Below are positions 33,002 through 42,465 of a DNA stretch of 64,000 nt, piece by piece; the stretch's first letter is position 1, and each line of letters begins with the position of its first letter. The position numbers were made by a program, and so were the translations under genes. The stretch is taken from contig CAKPQG010000010.1 in assembly GCA_934178345.1 (NCBI GenBank), forward strand, positions 1-64,000, read 5' to 3'. Source of the DNA: an uncultured Dialister sp. (GTDB lineage: Bacteria; Bacillota; Negativicutes; Veillonellales; Dialisteraceae). The notes below the pieces were generated by a model. That model saw only the letters and a list, made by a program, of their open reading frames with translations. It ran no database searches and was not told the DNA's origin.

Positions 33002-36000
33002 ATGAAATATAATACGTGGAATATTTATTCGGCTGTTCTTCTCATGGAAACGTATGAGCGTGCGCGAAAGCACCCGCAAAAGAGAAGTGCAGAAATTATT
33101 CAGTTGTCTCAGCTGCTACGGAAGCGTGCAGGGGAGGGGAAGCCCTATCACGGCGTATTTGCTTCTGTTGCGGATATCAACTACCAGCTGGGGAAGGTCG
33201 AGAGCCAGATGACGGCAGGAAGACGAGGCCTGCCTGGGGCATTGCCGCAAGCGATCATGAAAGCCGTAAAAATGTATCAGTCCCAGCCCACGGACTATGA
33301 TCGCTATCTGCGTGCTGCCCATCAAAATATCACAGTGGATGAACTGAGACATCTGGAAATGGAGCAAGGAGGAAGACGGGGGCGGGGGAAAGCCATTCCC
33401 CTGAAGGAGATCAAGGGATCGGCTGCAAAAAAGGAGGAGTCCGTAAAGCCGGCGAAGGTGGAAGCTCCTGCGATGGAAGAGCTGAAGACACTGGCGGCAA
33501 AGAAGGAAATGAAAATGATTCCTTGCGAGAGAGCAGAAAGTGCGCCGCTGCTTGCATTAGATGATTCTATTTTAAACTTGCATGTATCGACTCGCTTGGA
33601 GAATCTACTCATTCGCCACCATGTGAAGACCATTCGCGATATGCTTTCGTATCCGACCACGGAGTGGGAGCTTATGAAAGGGATGGGAGCCAAAACCCTA
33701 TGCGAGCTGCGGGAAGTATTGAGACGATATAGCAGGATCGATCTGAATCAAAAACCGTTGCAGAGGCCGAAATCTGCTATAGAGCTGGCAGATGAGGCGA
33801 TTTCATACGATATGCCTATCGGGCGGGCACACTTTGGTACGCGTGTGGATAGGGTGCTTGCGAGTGCCGGCTTTCAGACGCTGGGGGAAGTGCTTCATTT
33901 TCCGAAGGAAAAGTGGGCGGAGATGTCTGCACTGAGGACGAACAGTCTCGCACATCTTGTGAAGGAAATCGAAGTGTACCGTCAGGCGGCAAGAGCGACA
34001 GCGAAAGCGGAGCGTGAGAAAAGAAATAGTGACATCTCGAAAGACCGGCTGCGTGAGGAAGCGGAGGCGATGGAAGACTTCGCGGATATGCTCATGGTCA
34101 CCTATGAACATGTGATGAGGGTTGCGGAGCAGGCAGAGGCGCAGGATATCCCTTTAACGGAAGGCATCTGGCAGGATGAGAAGATACGGAAAGCGGTACA
34201 AAACTATGTGCTTCGTCTTCTTGTCCACGGAAAATATGAAGGCGCGTCTATAGAGACGCTTTCATCGGATTTCCCGTATAGGATCTTTGATGAAGCGGCT
34301 TTTTGTGCACTTTTGCAATCGATGGAAAAGCAGCGGCTTATCTGGAAGCAGGGGGAGCGCTACTACTGTGTCTATCCTTCACTGGAAACCGTGCTCTTCT
34401 CCGTTTGTCGGGAAAGAAATGCAAAAATTCTAAAGCTCCGGCTTTCTGGGATGACGCTGGAAGAGGTGGCGCAACTGACAGGGGTGACACGTGAACGTGT
34501 GCGCCAGATCCAGAAGAGGATCTTCTCGAAGCTCCCGCCCATACGGGAAGGATACATCGCTTTCTACAAGCAGAGATATGTCGGACTGACGGATGACGAT
34601 TTTCAATACATTTTCCAGCTTACAGAAGAGACGCGCCATTTTATCTCGCTTTACTTGGACGAGCAGCGGGTGAAGGAAAAAGATGTGGATGCGGGACAGC
34701 GTCTGCAGGCTTTGCGTGCCGTGATGCATGACCAGATACTGGATGCGAAAATACGGGAAAGGGCGGACGCGCGGCTGAAAGCGATCGATCCGTATTTCTT
34801 CATCAATGGAAAGCATGTGATGAAGAATCGCCAATCCCTCATCCGCTTTGCCATCAAAAAGTATTGCCAGGATGCAAAACCTTCGGGTGAGTTACTGGAA
34901 GATTACCTGCGGCTTTTGGATAGTCTTTCCGTTTCGCGTGAGGATCCGCGCTTTTCCCTGAATGTGAGATACATAGAACATTATTTCTCGGAAATGACGG
35001 TATTGGTGAGCTGCCATCGACAGGTTCGCTATTATGACATTCTATCGATGGACTACCAGAATTTGCTGGATACACTGCAGCTCACTTCGTATAGCAATGT
35101 GGAAATTTCCAGCCGCAAGTTTTTCCGAGATTTTCCGGAAATCATGGAGCGGTATGATATCAGGGACGAGTATGAACTGCACAATCTCTTGAAAAAGCTC
35201 TGGGCGCATGGTCATTACAATGACTATCTGGATGATGCACATCGAATGACTTTTGGCAGAATGCCGACGCTGAAGATCGGCCATACAGACCGTAGAAAAC
35301 AGGTCGTGGATATCATTCAGGAACATGGCTATATTTCTTACATGGATCTGGGATGCGCGATAGAAGAAGCGTATGGTGTTCCTCAAAATACTGCAATGGC
35401 GAATGGCTGGGGCGAAACCTGCAAAGAGTATTTTGATCCTGGTACGGGGATGTTTCATATCCCGGAGACATTTCTTCCTGAGGATAAGGTGGAGCGCATG
35501 AAAGAACGTTTGCCGGAGGATTTTTATCTGATGCAGGATATCCTCGATACGTACTTGGAAGAATACCCAGAGGGAAATGTATGGGATATCGATCCGGCGG
35601 CTGTAAGGCAGATGGGTTTCATCTCGCATCGGAAATATGTGATCCGTGATACCTATAGCAGTGTAAAAGATTTTTTCAAAAAGCTGTTTGTAGAAAATGA
35701 AATACTGGATCTTCGAGATCATCCTGAATATGCGGTATCTTCCATGTTTTCTGCGGCCTGGCTAGGTCTTGCCAAAGATTTTAAGGTCGTAGAGGCTGAG
35801 CCGGGGGTATTCTGCAATAGCCAGTATTTGGAAAAACATGGAATTACCCAAGAGGCTATCCATGAATTCTGTGAGAGTGTGTATCACTTTATGGAAAATG
35901 GGAAATGCTTCAGTATCAAATCCTTGCGGGCAGCAGGTTTCAACCTTCCGTGGCAGGAAGAAGGATGGGGTGACTGGTTCTATGGATCGCTTTTGGCAGC

Positions 36001-36247
36001 TGATTATGAAAGTTTCAATAGCCAGAAGTGTGGTTCGGGACATTTGCTGCGTAAGAGACAGATGCAGCGGAAACTCAGCATGGCGGATCTCGTCGAGGAA
36101 ATCGTCAATGGTTCGGAAAACTTGCTGACGACTTCAGAAATTTCCGGCATCATCGAGGATACCTATGGGATCGAATTCTCTCCATTCAAAGTGAAGGAAA
36201 TCGTAGAATCGAATGATGATACATTCTGCGAGAAAGTATTGTATTAA
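33002..36247 (+). CDS. Large protein with two RNAP alpha-CTD-like domains and a sigma-region-4-like HTH
   Basis: I do not know a named family for this 1081-aa protein. Residues 1-110 form a helical N-terminal domain (WNIYSAVLLMETYERARK, QLSQLLRKRA) like those on restriction-type proteins. About 188-240 (RLENLLIRHHVKTIRDMLSY, KGMGAKTLCELREVL) and 268-325 resemble the DNA-binding C-terminal domain of RNA polymerase alpha. Residues 462-510 (LRLSGMTLEEVAQLTGVTRE then RVRQIQKR) resemble sigma-70 region 4. The rest is mostly helical, with a final possible winged helix (LTTSEISGIIEDTYGI). No nuclease or ATPase motif was found. Start ATG 33002 has AGGTG upstream; GTG 32993 is possible. It begins the operon, and base composition is lower in GC than the housekeeping genes. 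A role as DNA sensor or transcription regulator is inference. Confidence 0.7.
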   Translation: MKYNTWNIYSAVLLMETYERARKHPQKRSAEIIQLSQLLRKRAGEGKPYHGVFASVADINYQLGKVESQMTAGRRGLPGALPQAIMKAVKMYQSQPTDYDRYLRAAHQNITVDELRHLEMEQGGRRGRGKAIPLKEIKGSAAKKEESVKPAKVEAPAMEELKTLAAKKEMKMIPCERAESAPLLALDDSILNLHVSTRLENLLIRHHVKTIRDMLSYPTTEWELMKGMGAKTLCELREVLRRYSRIDLNQKPLQRPKSAIELADEAISYDMPIGRAHFGTRVDRVLASAGFQTLGEVLHFPKEKWAEMSALRTNSLAHLVKEIEVYRQAARATAKAEREKRNSDISKDRLREEAEAMEDFADMLMVTYEHVMRVAEQAEAQDIPLTEGIWQDEKIRKAVQNYVLRLLVHGKYEGASIETLSSDFPYRIFDEAAFCALLQSMEKQRLIWKQGERYYCVYPSLETVLFSVCRERNAKILKLRLSGMTLEEVAQLTGVTRERVRQIQKRIFSKLPPIREGYIAFYKQRYVGLTDDDFQYIFQLTEETRHFISLYLDEQRVKEKDVDAGQRLQALRAVMHDQILDAKIRERADARLKAIDPYFFINGKHVMKNRQSLIRFAIKKYCQDAKPSGELLEDYLRLLDSLSVSREDPRFSLNVRYIEHYFSEMTVLVSCHRQVRYYDILSMDYQNLLDTLQLTSYSNVEISSRKFFRDFPEIMERYDIRDEYELHNLLKKLWAHGHYNDYLDDAHRMTFGRMPTLKIGHTDRRKQVVDIIQEHGYISYMDLGCAIEEAYGVPQNTAMANGWGETCKEYFDPGTGMFHIPETFLPEDKVERMKERLPEDFYLMQDILDTYLEEYPEGNVWDIDPAAVRQMGFISHRKYVIRDTYSSVKDFFKKLFVENEILDLRDHPEYAVSSMFSAAWLGLAKDFKVVEAEPGVFCNSQYLEKHGITQEAIHEFCESVYHFMENGKCFSIKSLRAAGFNLPWQEEGWGDWFYGSLLAADYESFNSQKCGSGHLLRKRQMQRKLSMADLVEEIVNGSENLLTTSEISGIIEDTYGIEFSPFKVKEIVESNDDTFCEKVLY

Positions 36248-36261
36248 AGCGTGAGAAAGAA

Positions 36262-37386
36262 ATGAAAATAGCAGTGATAGATGCAGATCTCCTCGGGCGG
36301 CGAAGACACCGCTTCCCGAATCTGGTCTGCGAAAAGATTTCCGGCTACTACAAGCAGGTGGTGAAATTGCCGCCGGAAAATGTCGTTTTAAAAACGGACT
36401 ATGAACATCTGGAAGAATTTGACCGTGTGTTTATCGCCAAAGTCTTCACCGATACCCCCGTTCCGGAATGGCTGCAACATGTGTCGCAGCCGAAAGAGCT
36501 TCTGATTCGCGTGGGGCGGCCAGACGCCGGAGCGCTGCCTGTCGAGAAGTGGCTGGAGAAAACTGTGGGATATAAAATCAATGGAAAGATACCTGTCAAC
36601 GTAGGCGGCACAGGTTTCTTTTTTGATCGTGCTCCCAATCTGCCTGATGTCATCGAGCATTGCATGCCTGACTACCATCTTTACGACCGCTGGATCGAGG
36701 AGAAGGTAGAGCAGGCGAAGAAAAAGGCAGAATGTGAAGGCCGTGAATTTCATCGCAGCCGGTTTCTGGTGCAGTTCAAGGAGTACCTGGAGTACAGCAT
36801 AGGGTACTTGACCCGTGGGTGCTTCCGGCACTGCGGTTTCTGCGTGAATCAAAAATATAACAGGGTATTCCGTCATAGCCATTTGACGGAATTTTTAGAT
36901 CGGGATCGCAAGAAGATCTGCCTTCTGGATGATAATTTCTTTGGGTATCTTGACTGGCGGCCGCTTCTGGGAGAATTGGTCGCAACAAGGAAACGATTCA
37001 AGTTCAAGCAGGGAATGGATGAACGTATTCTGACGCCAGACATAGCGAAGGCTCTTTTCACATCGAACTATGATGGGGATTTTACGTTTGCCTTTGATAA
37101 CATCAGCGACTATGACCTGATTCATGCAAAGCTGGAAATCATGAAGCCGTACAAGAAGGGGCGGAGCGTGAAATTCTACGTGCTGGTGGGATTTGCATCC
37201 ACCGATTGGAAGGATATCCGAGATACCTTCCGGCGTATTGAGCTTCTGATGCAGTATCACTGCCTGCCCTATATCATGCGCTATCAGAATAAGAATGAAG
37301 CGCCTTGGAAGGCTTCGTCGCTTCATGCGATGTATGTGGCGATTGCCCGTTTTGGTGTAACCAACCGAATATTTTCAAAAAGATGA
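36262..37386 (+). CDS. Radical SAM protein (frame ends early by probable -1 frameshift)
   Basis: This frame encodes 374 aa. The N-terminal part (MKIAVIDADLLGRRRHRFPN) looks like a degenerate B12-binding-type Rossmann domain. The radical SAM cluster motif is CFRHCGFC at residues 187-194 (CX3CX2C), followed by KICLLDDNFFGYLDW and FKQGMDERILTPDIAKAL. Such proteins occur in phages and mobile islands; their reaction is unknown. The last residues in this frame (FGVTNRIFSKR) look shifted: in the -1 frame the DNA reads WCNQPNIFKKMSFREFC and runs 50 codons further (see next entry). The likely site is TTTT at 37350-37353. The gene starts 14 nt after the 1081-aa gene. Confidence 0.8.
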   Translation: MKIAVIDADLLGRRRHRFPNLVCEKISGYYKQVVKLPPENVVLKTDYEHLEEFDRVFIAKVFTDTPVPEWLQHVSQPKELLIRVGRPDAGALPVEKWLEKTVGYKINGKIPVNVGGTGFFFDRAPNLPDVIEHCMPDYHLYDRWIEEKVEQAKKKAECEGREFHRSRFLVQFKEYLEYSIGYLTRGCFRHCGFCVNQKYNRVFRHSHLTEFLDRDRKKICLLDDNFFGYLDWRPLLGELVATRKRFKFKQGMDERILTPDIAKALFTSNYDGDFTFAFDNISDYDLIHAKLEIMKPYKKGRSVKFYVLVGFASTDWKDIRDTFRRIELLMQYHCLPYIMRYQNKNEAPWKASSLHAMYVAIARFGVTNRIFSKR

Positions 37387-37535
37387 GTTTCAGAGAATTT
37401 TGCAAAGCCAATCAGGCGATGAAGAAGACGCCAGGCTATTGCTCGGCCATGCAGGCGTTGAAGGATTTCGAAATGAGACATCCGACGCTGGCAGAAGAAT
37501 TTTTTGATATGAAGTACTCCGACTATTCTGACTGA
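37353..37535 (+). pseudogene. Displaced C-terminal segment of the radical SAM protein
   Basis: In the -1 frame relative to the upstream gene, 60 codons continue from WCNQPNIFKK through MSFREFCKANQAMKKTPGYC to EEFFDMKYSDYSD and a stop at 37535. From memory of this radical SAM group, a WCNQP...F(R)EFC ending belongs on the same polypeptide. An ATG at 37383 overlaps the upstream stop (ATGA), so a 50-aa piece might also be made by coupled reinitiation. One extra T would restore a single protein of about 424 aa. Sequencing error, real mutation or ribosomal slippage cannot be told apart here. Confidence 0.6.
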
Positions 37536-37549
37536 GGGAGCTGATTCCT

Positions 37550-38239
37550 ATGGATTTTTTCGAGGAGTGGGGAAGGAATCTGGAGAACGCTAAGTACCTG
37601 TATGCGTTTCTGTCTGAGAAAGAATATGTGAATCGGGTTTTCCTGTCCGGCACAGGGCCAGAGGAAGAGAAAGCATGCCGCGTGCTGTCCAAAGTGTCTA
37701 TCGAAAGACTGGTGGACTGCATCTGCCGTCTGTCTCCGAAAAAGGAATTTAGTGTGGCGGATATTCCCATGTTCAGTAGTCTCGAGCGCTCCATCATTCG
37801 TGTCCCCGAGTTGTTGGAATTCGCAGACGATGGGCTCTCTTTTGATGCTCTCGGCTATCAGCTGATGCAGTGTGCCACGCAGATAGCCAAGAAGAAATAT
37901 GGGGAGAACCAGTCAAAAACGGCCGCACTTTTCAGCCTTGTATCCATCACGGATACGCGGCCTAAGAGGGTGCATCTGACCTCTTTGGGAAAGTACCTGA
38001 TACCGATACCTTTTCCGGAAAAGTCGGAGATTTTAAGAAAACTGCTGCTTCGTAATGCTTATCTGCACTGCCTCATTCACAAGGCCGCGAAAGGCAAGGT
38101 GCGGTATGCGGATACGGTCGCCTGCGTTTCCCAAAGCACAGCTGTGAGAAGGCGTGGCAATGTGCGGGAACTGATGGAATTTGTTTTGAAAGGTACGAAG
38201 AAAGAACAGCTTTTGCAGCATATCGATTGGGAGGTGTAG
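37550..38239 (+). CDS. Uncharacterised protein, probable winged-helix DNA-binding
   Basis: I do not recognise this 229-aa protein. The middle (KRVHLTSLGKYLIPIP) looks like the end of a winged helix. The C-terminal segment VACVSQSTAVRRRGNVRELM resembles helix-turn-helix segments on restriction-associated proteins that end with an RRR-x-TV-type motif. It lies 14 nt after the radical SAM region, and its end is followed after 2 nt by the helicase gene, so it is part of the same operon. A DNA-recognition role is inference. Confidence 0.6.
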   Translation: MDFFEEWGRNLENAKYLYAFLSEKEYVNRVFLSGTGPEEEKACRVLSKVSIERLVDCICRLSPKKEFSVADIPMFSSLERSIIRVPELLEFADDGLSFDALGYQLMQCATQIAKKKYGENQSKTAALFSLVSITDTRPKRVHLTSLGKYLIPIPFPEKSEILRKLLLRNAYLHCLIHKAAKGKVRYADTVACVSQSTAVRRRGNVRELMEFVLKGTKKEQLLQHIDWEV

Positions 38240-38241
38240 CC

Positions 38242-40323
38242 ATGGGGCTGAGAGATTTATATCTGGAGTCCTGCTATGAGACGGAAAGCAGCAAGGAACA
38301 TCTGCTGGAAAAATTCTATATTCCGGTCTTGAAAGCGACGAAGCGGTACTACCGCATTGCGGGCTTTTTCAGCTCGACTGCTTTGACCGTAGCCGCGGAA
38401 GGCATTGAGGGGCTCTGCCAGAATCACGGGCATATGTACCTTCTCGTCTCTCCGCAGCTTTCTCGCAAGGACTTCGAAATCATTCAGAAACACCAGCCGC
38501 TTGATGAGCACGCGGATCTGTTTCAGGAGCTGAAGCTCGATGAGGCGGCCGATGATCATCTGAAGCTCCTTGCCTACCTGCTGGATCAGGGTTTTCTGGA
38601 AATCAAGATCGTCGTATGCAACAATTCACCGACCAGCCTCTTTCATCAGAAAGTCGGCATCATGATCGATGAGAGGGGAGACATGATTTCCTTCTCCGGC
38701 TCCATCAATGAAACGGCGCAGGCATGGCTGGAAAATATCGAAGAATTCAAAGTCTTCCGCTCTTGGGAGCTGGGACAGCAGGTCTATGTGGACGCGGATA
38801 AAAAGAAATTCGAGGACTACTGGAGCAATCGCAAGGCGTCCATCGCGACGGTTTACGATATCCCGGAAGCCGTCCGAGAAAAGATCGTCAAGATCAAGCC
38901 GAAAGATCCATTCGATCTTGAGTGTATGAAGCGATATAAGAAACCTGGTGAAAAGGACCCGATCGGACTCTTCCAGCATCAGAGAGAAGCCGTGCAGAAA
39001 TGGAAAAAGAATCAGGGCCGGCTCCTTATGGAAATGGCGACAGGGACAGGGAAGACGCGGACGGCCATCGGCTGCATCTATGAAAAAATGAAAGAGAAAA
39101 AGCCTTTTCTTACGATCGTCGCGACACCGCAGAATACCCTCTCTCGCCAGTGGCAGGCAGATATGGAAAAGGTGGGGGTCTCCTTTGACTACAGTCTTAT
39201 CGCGGATGGGACGAACCCGAAGTGGAGGAAAGAACTCGAGAGCATGCTCTTGACATTTTGGAAATACACGAATGCCATCGTGTACACCACACATGCCACG
39301 GCTTCCTCTGATAAATTTATAGAGCTCATGACAAAGTATAAAGGGGATACGCCGATTCTTTTCATTTGTGATGAAGTCCATGGGATCGGCTCGGATAAGC
39401 AGCAGAAGGCGCTTCTTCCCTGCTATGAGCAGCGTATCGGTCTTTCAGCGACGCCGGAACGTCTCTTTGATGAAGAAGGTACGCAGCTCATCCGGGACTA
39501 TTTTGGCAATCAGTCATTCGAATTCGGCCTTTGGGATGCCCTGCATACGAAAAATGAAATCACACAGAAGCCATTCCTGAATCCTTACGTCTACCATCCG
39601 CTCTTTGTCCATTTGTCCGAGGAAGAAAAGCAGAAGTGGGAAAAGCTGCAGCGAAAAATCAGGCCGCTTGTCTTTACGATCGAGAAGCTGAAAAAACAAC
39701 ATAAACCGTACCAGAAAGAGAAAAAGGTACTAGACAATCTGTATGAAAAACGTGCTGATATCGTCAAAAATGCAGAAGAAAAGATGGCGGTGCTGGATGG
39801 ATTGCTGAATCGTATGGATCCAGACTCGATCCAGGATACGCTTCTCTTCACATCGAATGTGCAGATGGATGGTTGCATGCAGATGCTGGCCGAGAAGAAA
39901 ATCACGCGGGCAAAAATCACGGAAGAGATCTCCGCCAGCAAGACGGATAGAGAGACGGGCCTGACAGAACGGCAGGAAATTCTGAAAGGGTTTGCCGCTC
40001 ACAGCCTGCAGGTCGTCCTCGGCATCAAGTGCATGGATGAAGGCATCGATATCACGACTGCCCGCGTGGCGATCATCCTGGCAAGCAGTACGAATCCTAG
40101 AGAGTACATCCAGCGTGTCGGACGTGTCATTCGACCGGCACCGGGGAAACAGATGTCGGAAATCTATGATTTCATCGTTTTGGGCGATCAGGATCTTCCG
40201 CTCTTAAAGAATGAAGAAAAGCGCGTCGCGCTGATTGCGCAGAATGCCGATAACTATATGGATGTATATCAGTTGTTCAAGGGAAAAGGTGTGGATTTAA
40301 ATGAGTATCAGCAAGAGAATTAA
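38242..40323 (+). CDS. PLD-family nuclease fused to an SF2 helicase
   Basis: The 693-aa protein starts with a phospholipase D-like domain: FHQKVGIMID (HxK at residues 135-137) followed by FSGSINET (GSxN), one HKD half-site, so the active enzyme would dimerise. Then comes an SF2 DEAD/DEAH helicase core: Walker A MATGTGKTRTA near residue 265, DEVH at about 376, LSATPERLFDEEG (motif III), and QRVGRVIRPAPGKQ (motif VI). PLD-helicase fusions are common in restriction and phage-defence loci. The start ATG 38242 has GGAGGT 6-7 nt upstream, better than the in-frame TTG 38227. The next small gene starts inside its last 23 nt. Confidence 0.85.
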   Translation: MGLRDLYLESCYETESSKEHLLEKFYIPVLKATKRYYRIAGFFSSTALTVAAEGIEGLCQNHGHMYLLVSPQLSRKDFEIIQKHQPLDEHADLFQELKLDEAADDHLKLLAYLLDQGFLEIKIVVCNNSPTSLFHQKVGIMIDERGDMISFSGSINETAQAWLENIEEFKVFRSWELGQQVYVDADKKKFEDYWSNRKASIATVYDIPEAVREKIVKIKPKDPFDLECMKRYKKPGEKDPIGLFQHQREAVQKWKKNQGRLLMEMATGTGKTRTAIGCIYEKMKEKKPFLTIVATPQNTLSRQWQADMEKVGVSFDYSLIADGTNPKWRKELESMLLTFWKYTNAIVYTTHATASSDKFIELMTKYKGDTPILFICDEVHGIGSDKQQKALLPCYEQRIGLSATPERLFDEEGTQLIRDYFGNQSFEFGLWDALHTKNEITQKPFLNPYVYHPLFVHLSEEEKQKWEKLQRKIRPLVFTIEKLKKQHKPYQKEKKVLDNLYEKRADIVKNAEEKMAVLDGLLNRMDPDSIQDTLLFTSNVQMDGCMQMLAEKKITRAKITEEISASKTDRETGLTERQEILKGFAAHSLQVVLGIKCMDEGIDITTARVAIILASSTNPREYIQRVGRVIRPAPGKQMSEIYDFIVLGDQDLPLLKNEEKRVALIAQNADNYMDVYQLFKGKGVDLNEYQQEN

Positions 40324-40474
40324 AGACCAGATCGAAGCGCTCGATGTGAATCGGAATATGAAAGACCTGATGCTGGATATCCTGGAAGCGCAGAGCCGTG
40401 GGAACAAAAAAGCGTATGATAAAAAGATTCAGGAGCATCTGGATAAGCAGAATAAAAAAGGAGGAGAGGCGTGA
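40301..40474 (+). CDS. Small uncharacterised operon protein (57 aa)
   Basis: A 57-codon frame (MSISKRIKDQIEALDVNRNM, later YDKKIQEHLDKQNKKGGEA) starts 23 nt inside the end of the helicase gene and stops where the ATPase gene starts (TGATG). It is highly charged and predicted helical. Its tight packing between two large genes and a full open frame with ATG support it as real. Function unknown; it could be an adaptor between the helicase and the ATPase. Confidence 0.6.
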   Translation: MSISKRIKDQIEALDVNRNMKDLMLDILEAQSRGNKKAYDKKIQEHLDKQNKKGGEA

Positions 40475-42465
40475 TGGGCATTCAGATCGATCGGCTGTCA
40501 TTTGTGAATTATCGCCAGTATGGGACGTGTGAAATCAATTTCAAAAAATCGGAGAAGGCTGATACCCAGCTCTTTGCCATCATCGCGCAGAATGGTACCG
40601 GGAAGACGACGGTGCTGAAGGCGATCACATGGTGCCTCTATGGGAAAGAGAATCCGCGTGAATCGAATGCAAAAACGGAAGCACGGAGCCTGCCGCTTGT
40701 GAACAGCTCGGTCATAGAGAAGGCGAAGGTGGAAGAACGCGTGCCGGTTTCCGTGTCGTTCCGCTTTACCAATGAGTCCCAGGATGTCATCGAACTGACC
40801 AGAAAAGCATTTTTCATGAAGCACAGCAATGGTGCTGTCACTGGCAGTGCTCCTTCTTTCATGGCGACGGTCACCCCGCACGATAATTCCAATACCAAGA
40901 CGCTCAGTGAAGAAAATGCGGCCATTCTAGTGAAGCAGTACTTCGACGAAGCTATTTATAATTTCTACTTCTTCGATGGAGAAAAACTGAAGGATTTCTT
41001 CGCTACGCCGCTGAAAGAGTCGATTTATAATATTGCGCAGGTTAATCTTTTGGAAAATACGATCAATGCGACGAACAATAAAAAGACGACGTTGAATCGA
41101 GCGATTGGCAAAAAATTACCGGACTACGCCAATCTTTTTTCGGAGAAAACAGAGAAGGAGAACTGGATCGCTGCCACGATGAAAGAAATCGAACGAGCGA
41201 ATGGAAAACTGGAAGAAGCCAAGCAGCAAGAAAATTTCTATGATAATAAGCTGATGGGACTGCGTGAAGTAGAGCCATTGCAGCGGGAAAAGAAGAGTCT
41301 GGAGAGAGAAGAAAAAGCGCTGGAACAGGAAGAAGCTAAGAACAAAGCAGAACAAACGGCCATTATCAAAGAATACCTGATATTGCTCACGATGTACCCA
41401 AGGCTGAAGAGAATCCATCGCTACATCTCGGCTAAAAAAGAAGCGGGAAAACTGCCGCCAAGCATTGATAGAAATCAGATCTTGGAATTGCTGCACCATA
41501 AAGAGCAGCCCTGTCCGCTTTGCCATAGTCATCTGACGGAGGAAGCCATTCAGCATTTGGAAAAAATTCTAAATGAAAATGCGATTTCATCCGCAACCTC
41601 TAATTTTTTAAGCTGCATGATATCGCCGTTGGAGGACTATCTCGCTAGAGCACGGGAGTATATGACTCGGCGTGATGCCTGGCGCCAAAGGGTCATTGCT
41701 ACCCAAAAGCGGAAGGCAGAGAATAAGGCGTATCTGGAAGAGAATAACCGCAAACTGGACGCTTATGGTGGCGATGCGGGAACGGCGAATGTAGCTTTGT
41801 GGAATAAAGAACGTGCCCAGGCAAAGGAGAAAATCGACAGCTATAAGAATGAAATCGCAGGCCATAAGGCGATGATCGCCGTCAAAAGTGCAGAAATCGC
41901 CAAACTGGATAAGGAGCTGTCTGTGTATGAGAAGCAATCAGCGATTCAGGAAAAGCAGAGAGAAGAACTGAATGTATTAAAGAAAATTGGCGATGGGTTC
42001 ACAAGGGTCAGAGATGCGATCGTCAATGAAACCAAGAAGGAAATGCAGGAACAGACGTGGAAGACATTCAGCTCGATGATCTGGAAGAAAAATACGTTTG
42101 GGAGTATTTCCATTGATGACCAGTACAATGTCGCTGTTTATAATAAAGATGGACATGTGATGACAGATTCTACCGGAGCAACCGAAGCCATGGCACTGGC
42201 GTACGCCTTTACGCTCTCTGTACATCAGGTTTCTGGGAAGAACTGCCCGCTCGTCATCGATTCTCCCTTAGGCCGCGTATCGGATGAAAACAGAGTGCGC
42301 ATGGCAAGAGCATTGTTGGAAGTGGCAAAAGATAAGCAGATTATTATGCTCTTTACGCCGGATGAATTTTCCAAGGAAGTATCTGATATGTATGACAAAG
42401 AGGCAACCATTAGAACGCTTCGTCTTTCGGCAGATGAAAGTGTAGTAGAAGGGGTGGATCGATAA
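40474..42465 (+). CDS. DndD-like SMC/Rad50-type ATPase with zinc hook
   Basis: The 663-aa protein has Walker A AQNGTGKTTVLKAITWCLYG (residues 39-58) in the RecF/Rad50 context, long charged coiled coils (about 200-330 and 390-510), a central zinc-hook motif CPLC (Cys347, Cys350), an ABC signature region STGATEAMALAYAFTLS and Walker B CPLVIDSPLGRVSDENR near residue 592. DndD of phosphorothioation systems and related AAA_23 proteins share this plan, but no DndC or DndB partner is present here. Start ATG 40474 follows AAGGAGG; GTG 40471 is the alternative. It likely acts on DNA together with the PLD-helicase. Confidence 0.85.
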   Translation: MGIQIDRLSFVNYRQYGTCEINFKKSEKADTQLFAIIAQNGTGKTTVLKAITWCLYGKENPRESNAKTEARSLPLVNSSVIEKAKVEERVPVSVSFRFTNESQDVIELTRKAFFMKHSNGAVTGSAPSFMATVTPHDNSNTKTLSEENAAILVKQYFDEAIYNFYFFDGEKLKDFFATPLKESIYNIAQVNLLENTINATNNKKTTLNRAIGKKLPDYANLFSEKTEKENWIAATMKEIERANGKLEEAKQQENFYDNKLMGLREVEPLQREKKSLEREEKALEQEEAKNKAEQTAIIKEYLILLTMYPRLKRIHRYISAKKEAGKLPPSIDRNQILELLHHKEQPCPLCHSHLTEEAIQHLEKILNENAISSATSNFLSCMISPLEDYLARAREYMTRRDAWRQRVIATQKRKAENKAYLEENNRKLDAYGGDAGTANVALWNKERAQAKEKIDSYKNEIAGHKAMIAVKSAEIAKLDKELSVYEKQSAIQEKQREELNVLKKIGDGFTRVRDAIVNETKKEMQEQTWKTFSSMIWKKNTFGSISIDDQYNVAVYNKDGHVMTDSTGATEAMALAYAFTLSVHQVSGKNCPLVIDSPLGRVSDENRVRMARALLEVAKDKQIIMLFTPDEFSKEVSDMYDKEATIRTLRLSADESVVEGVDR

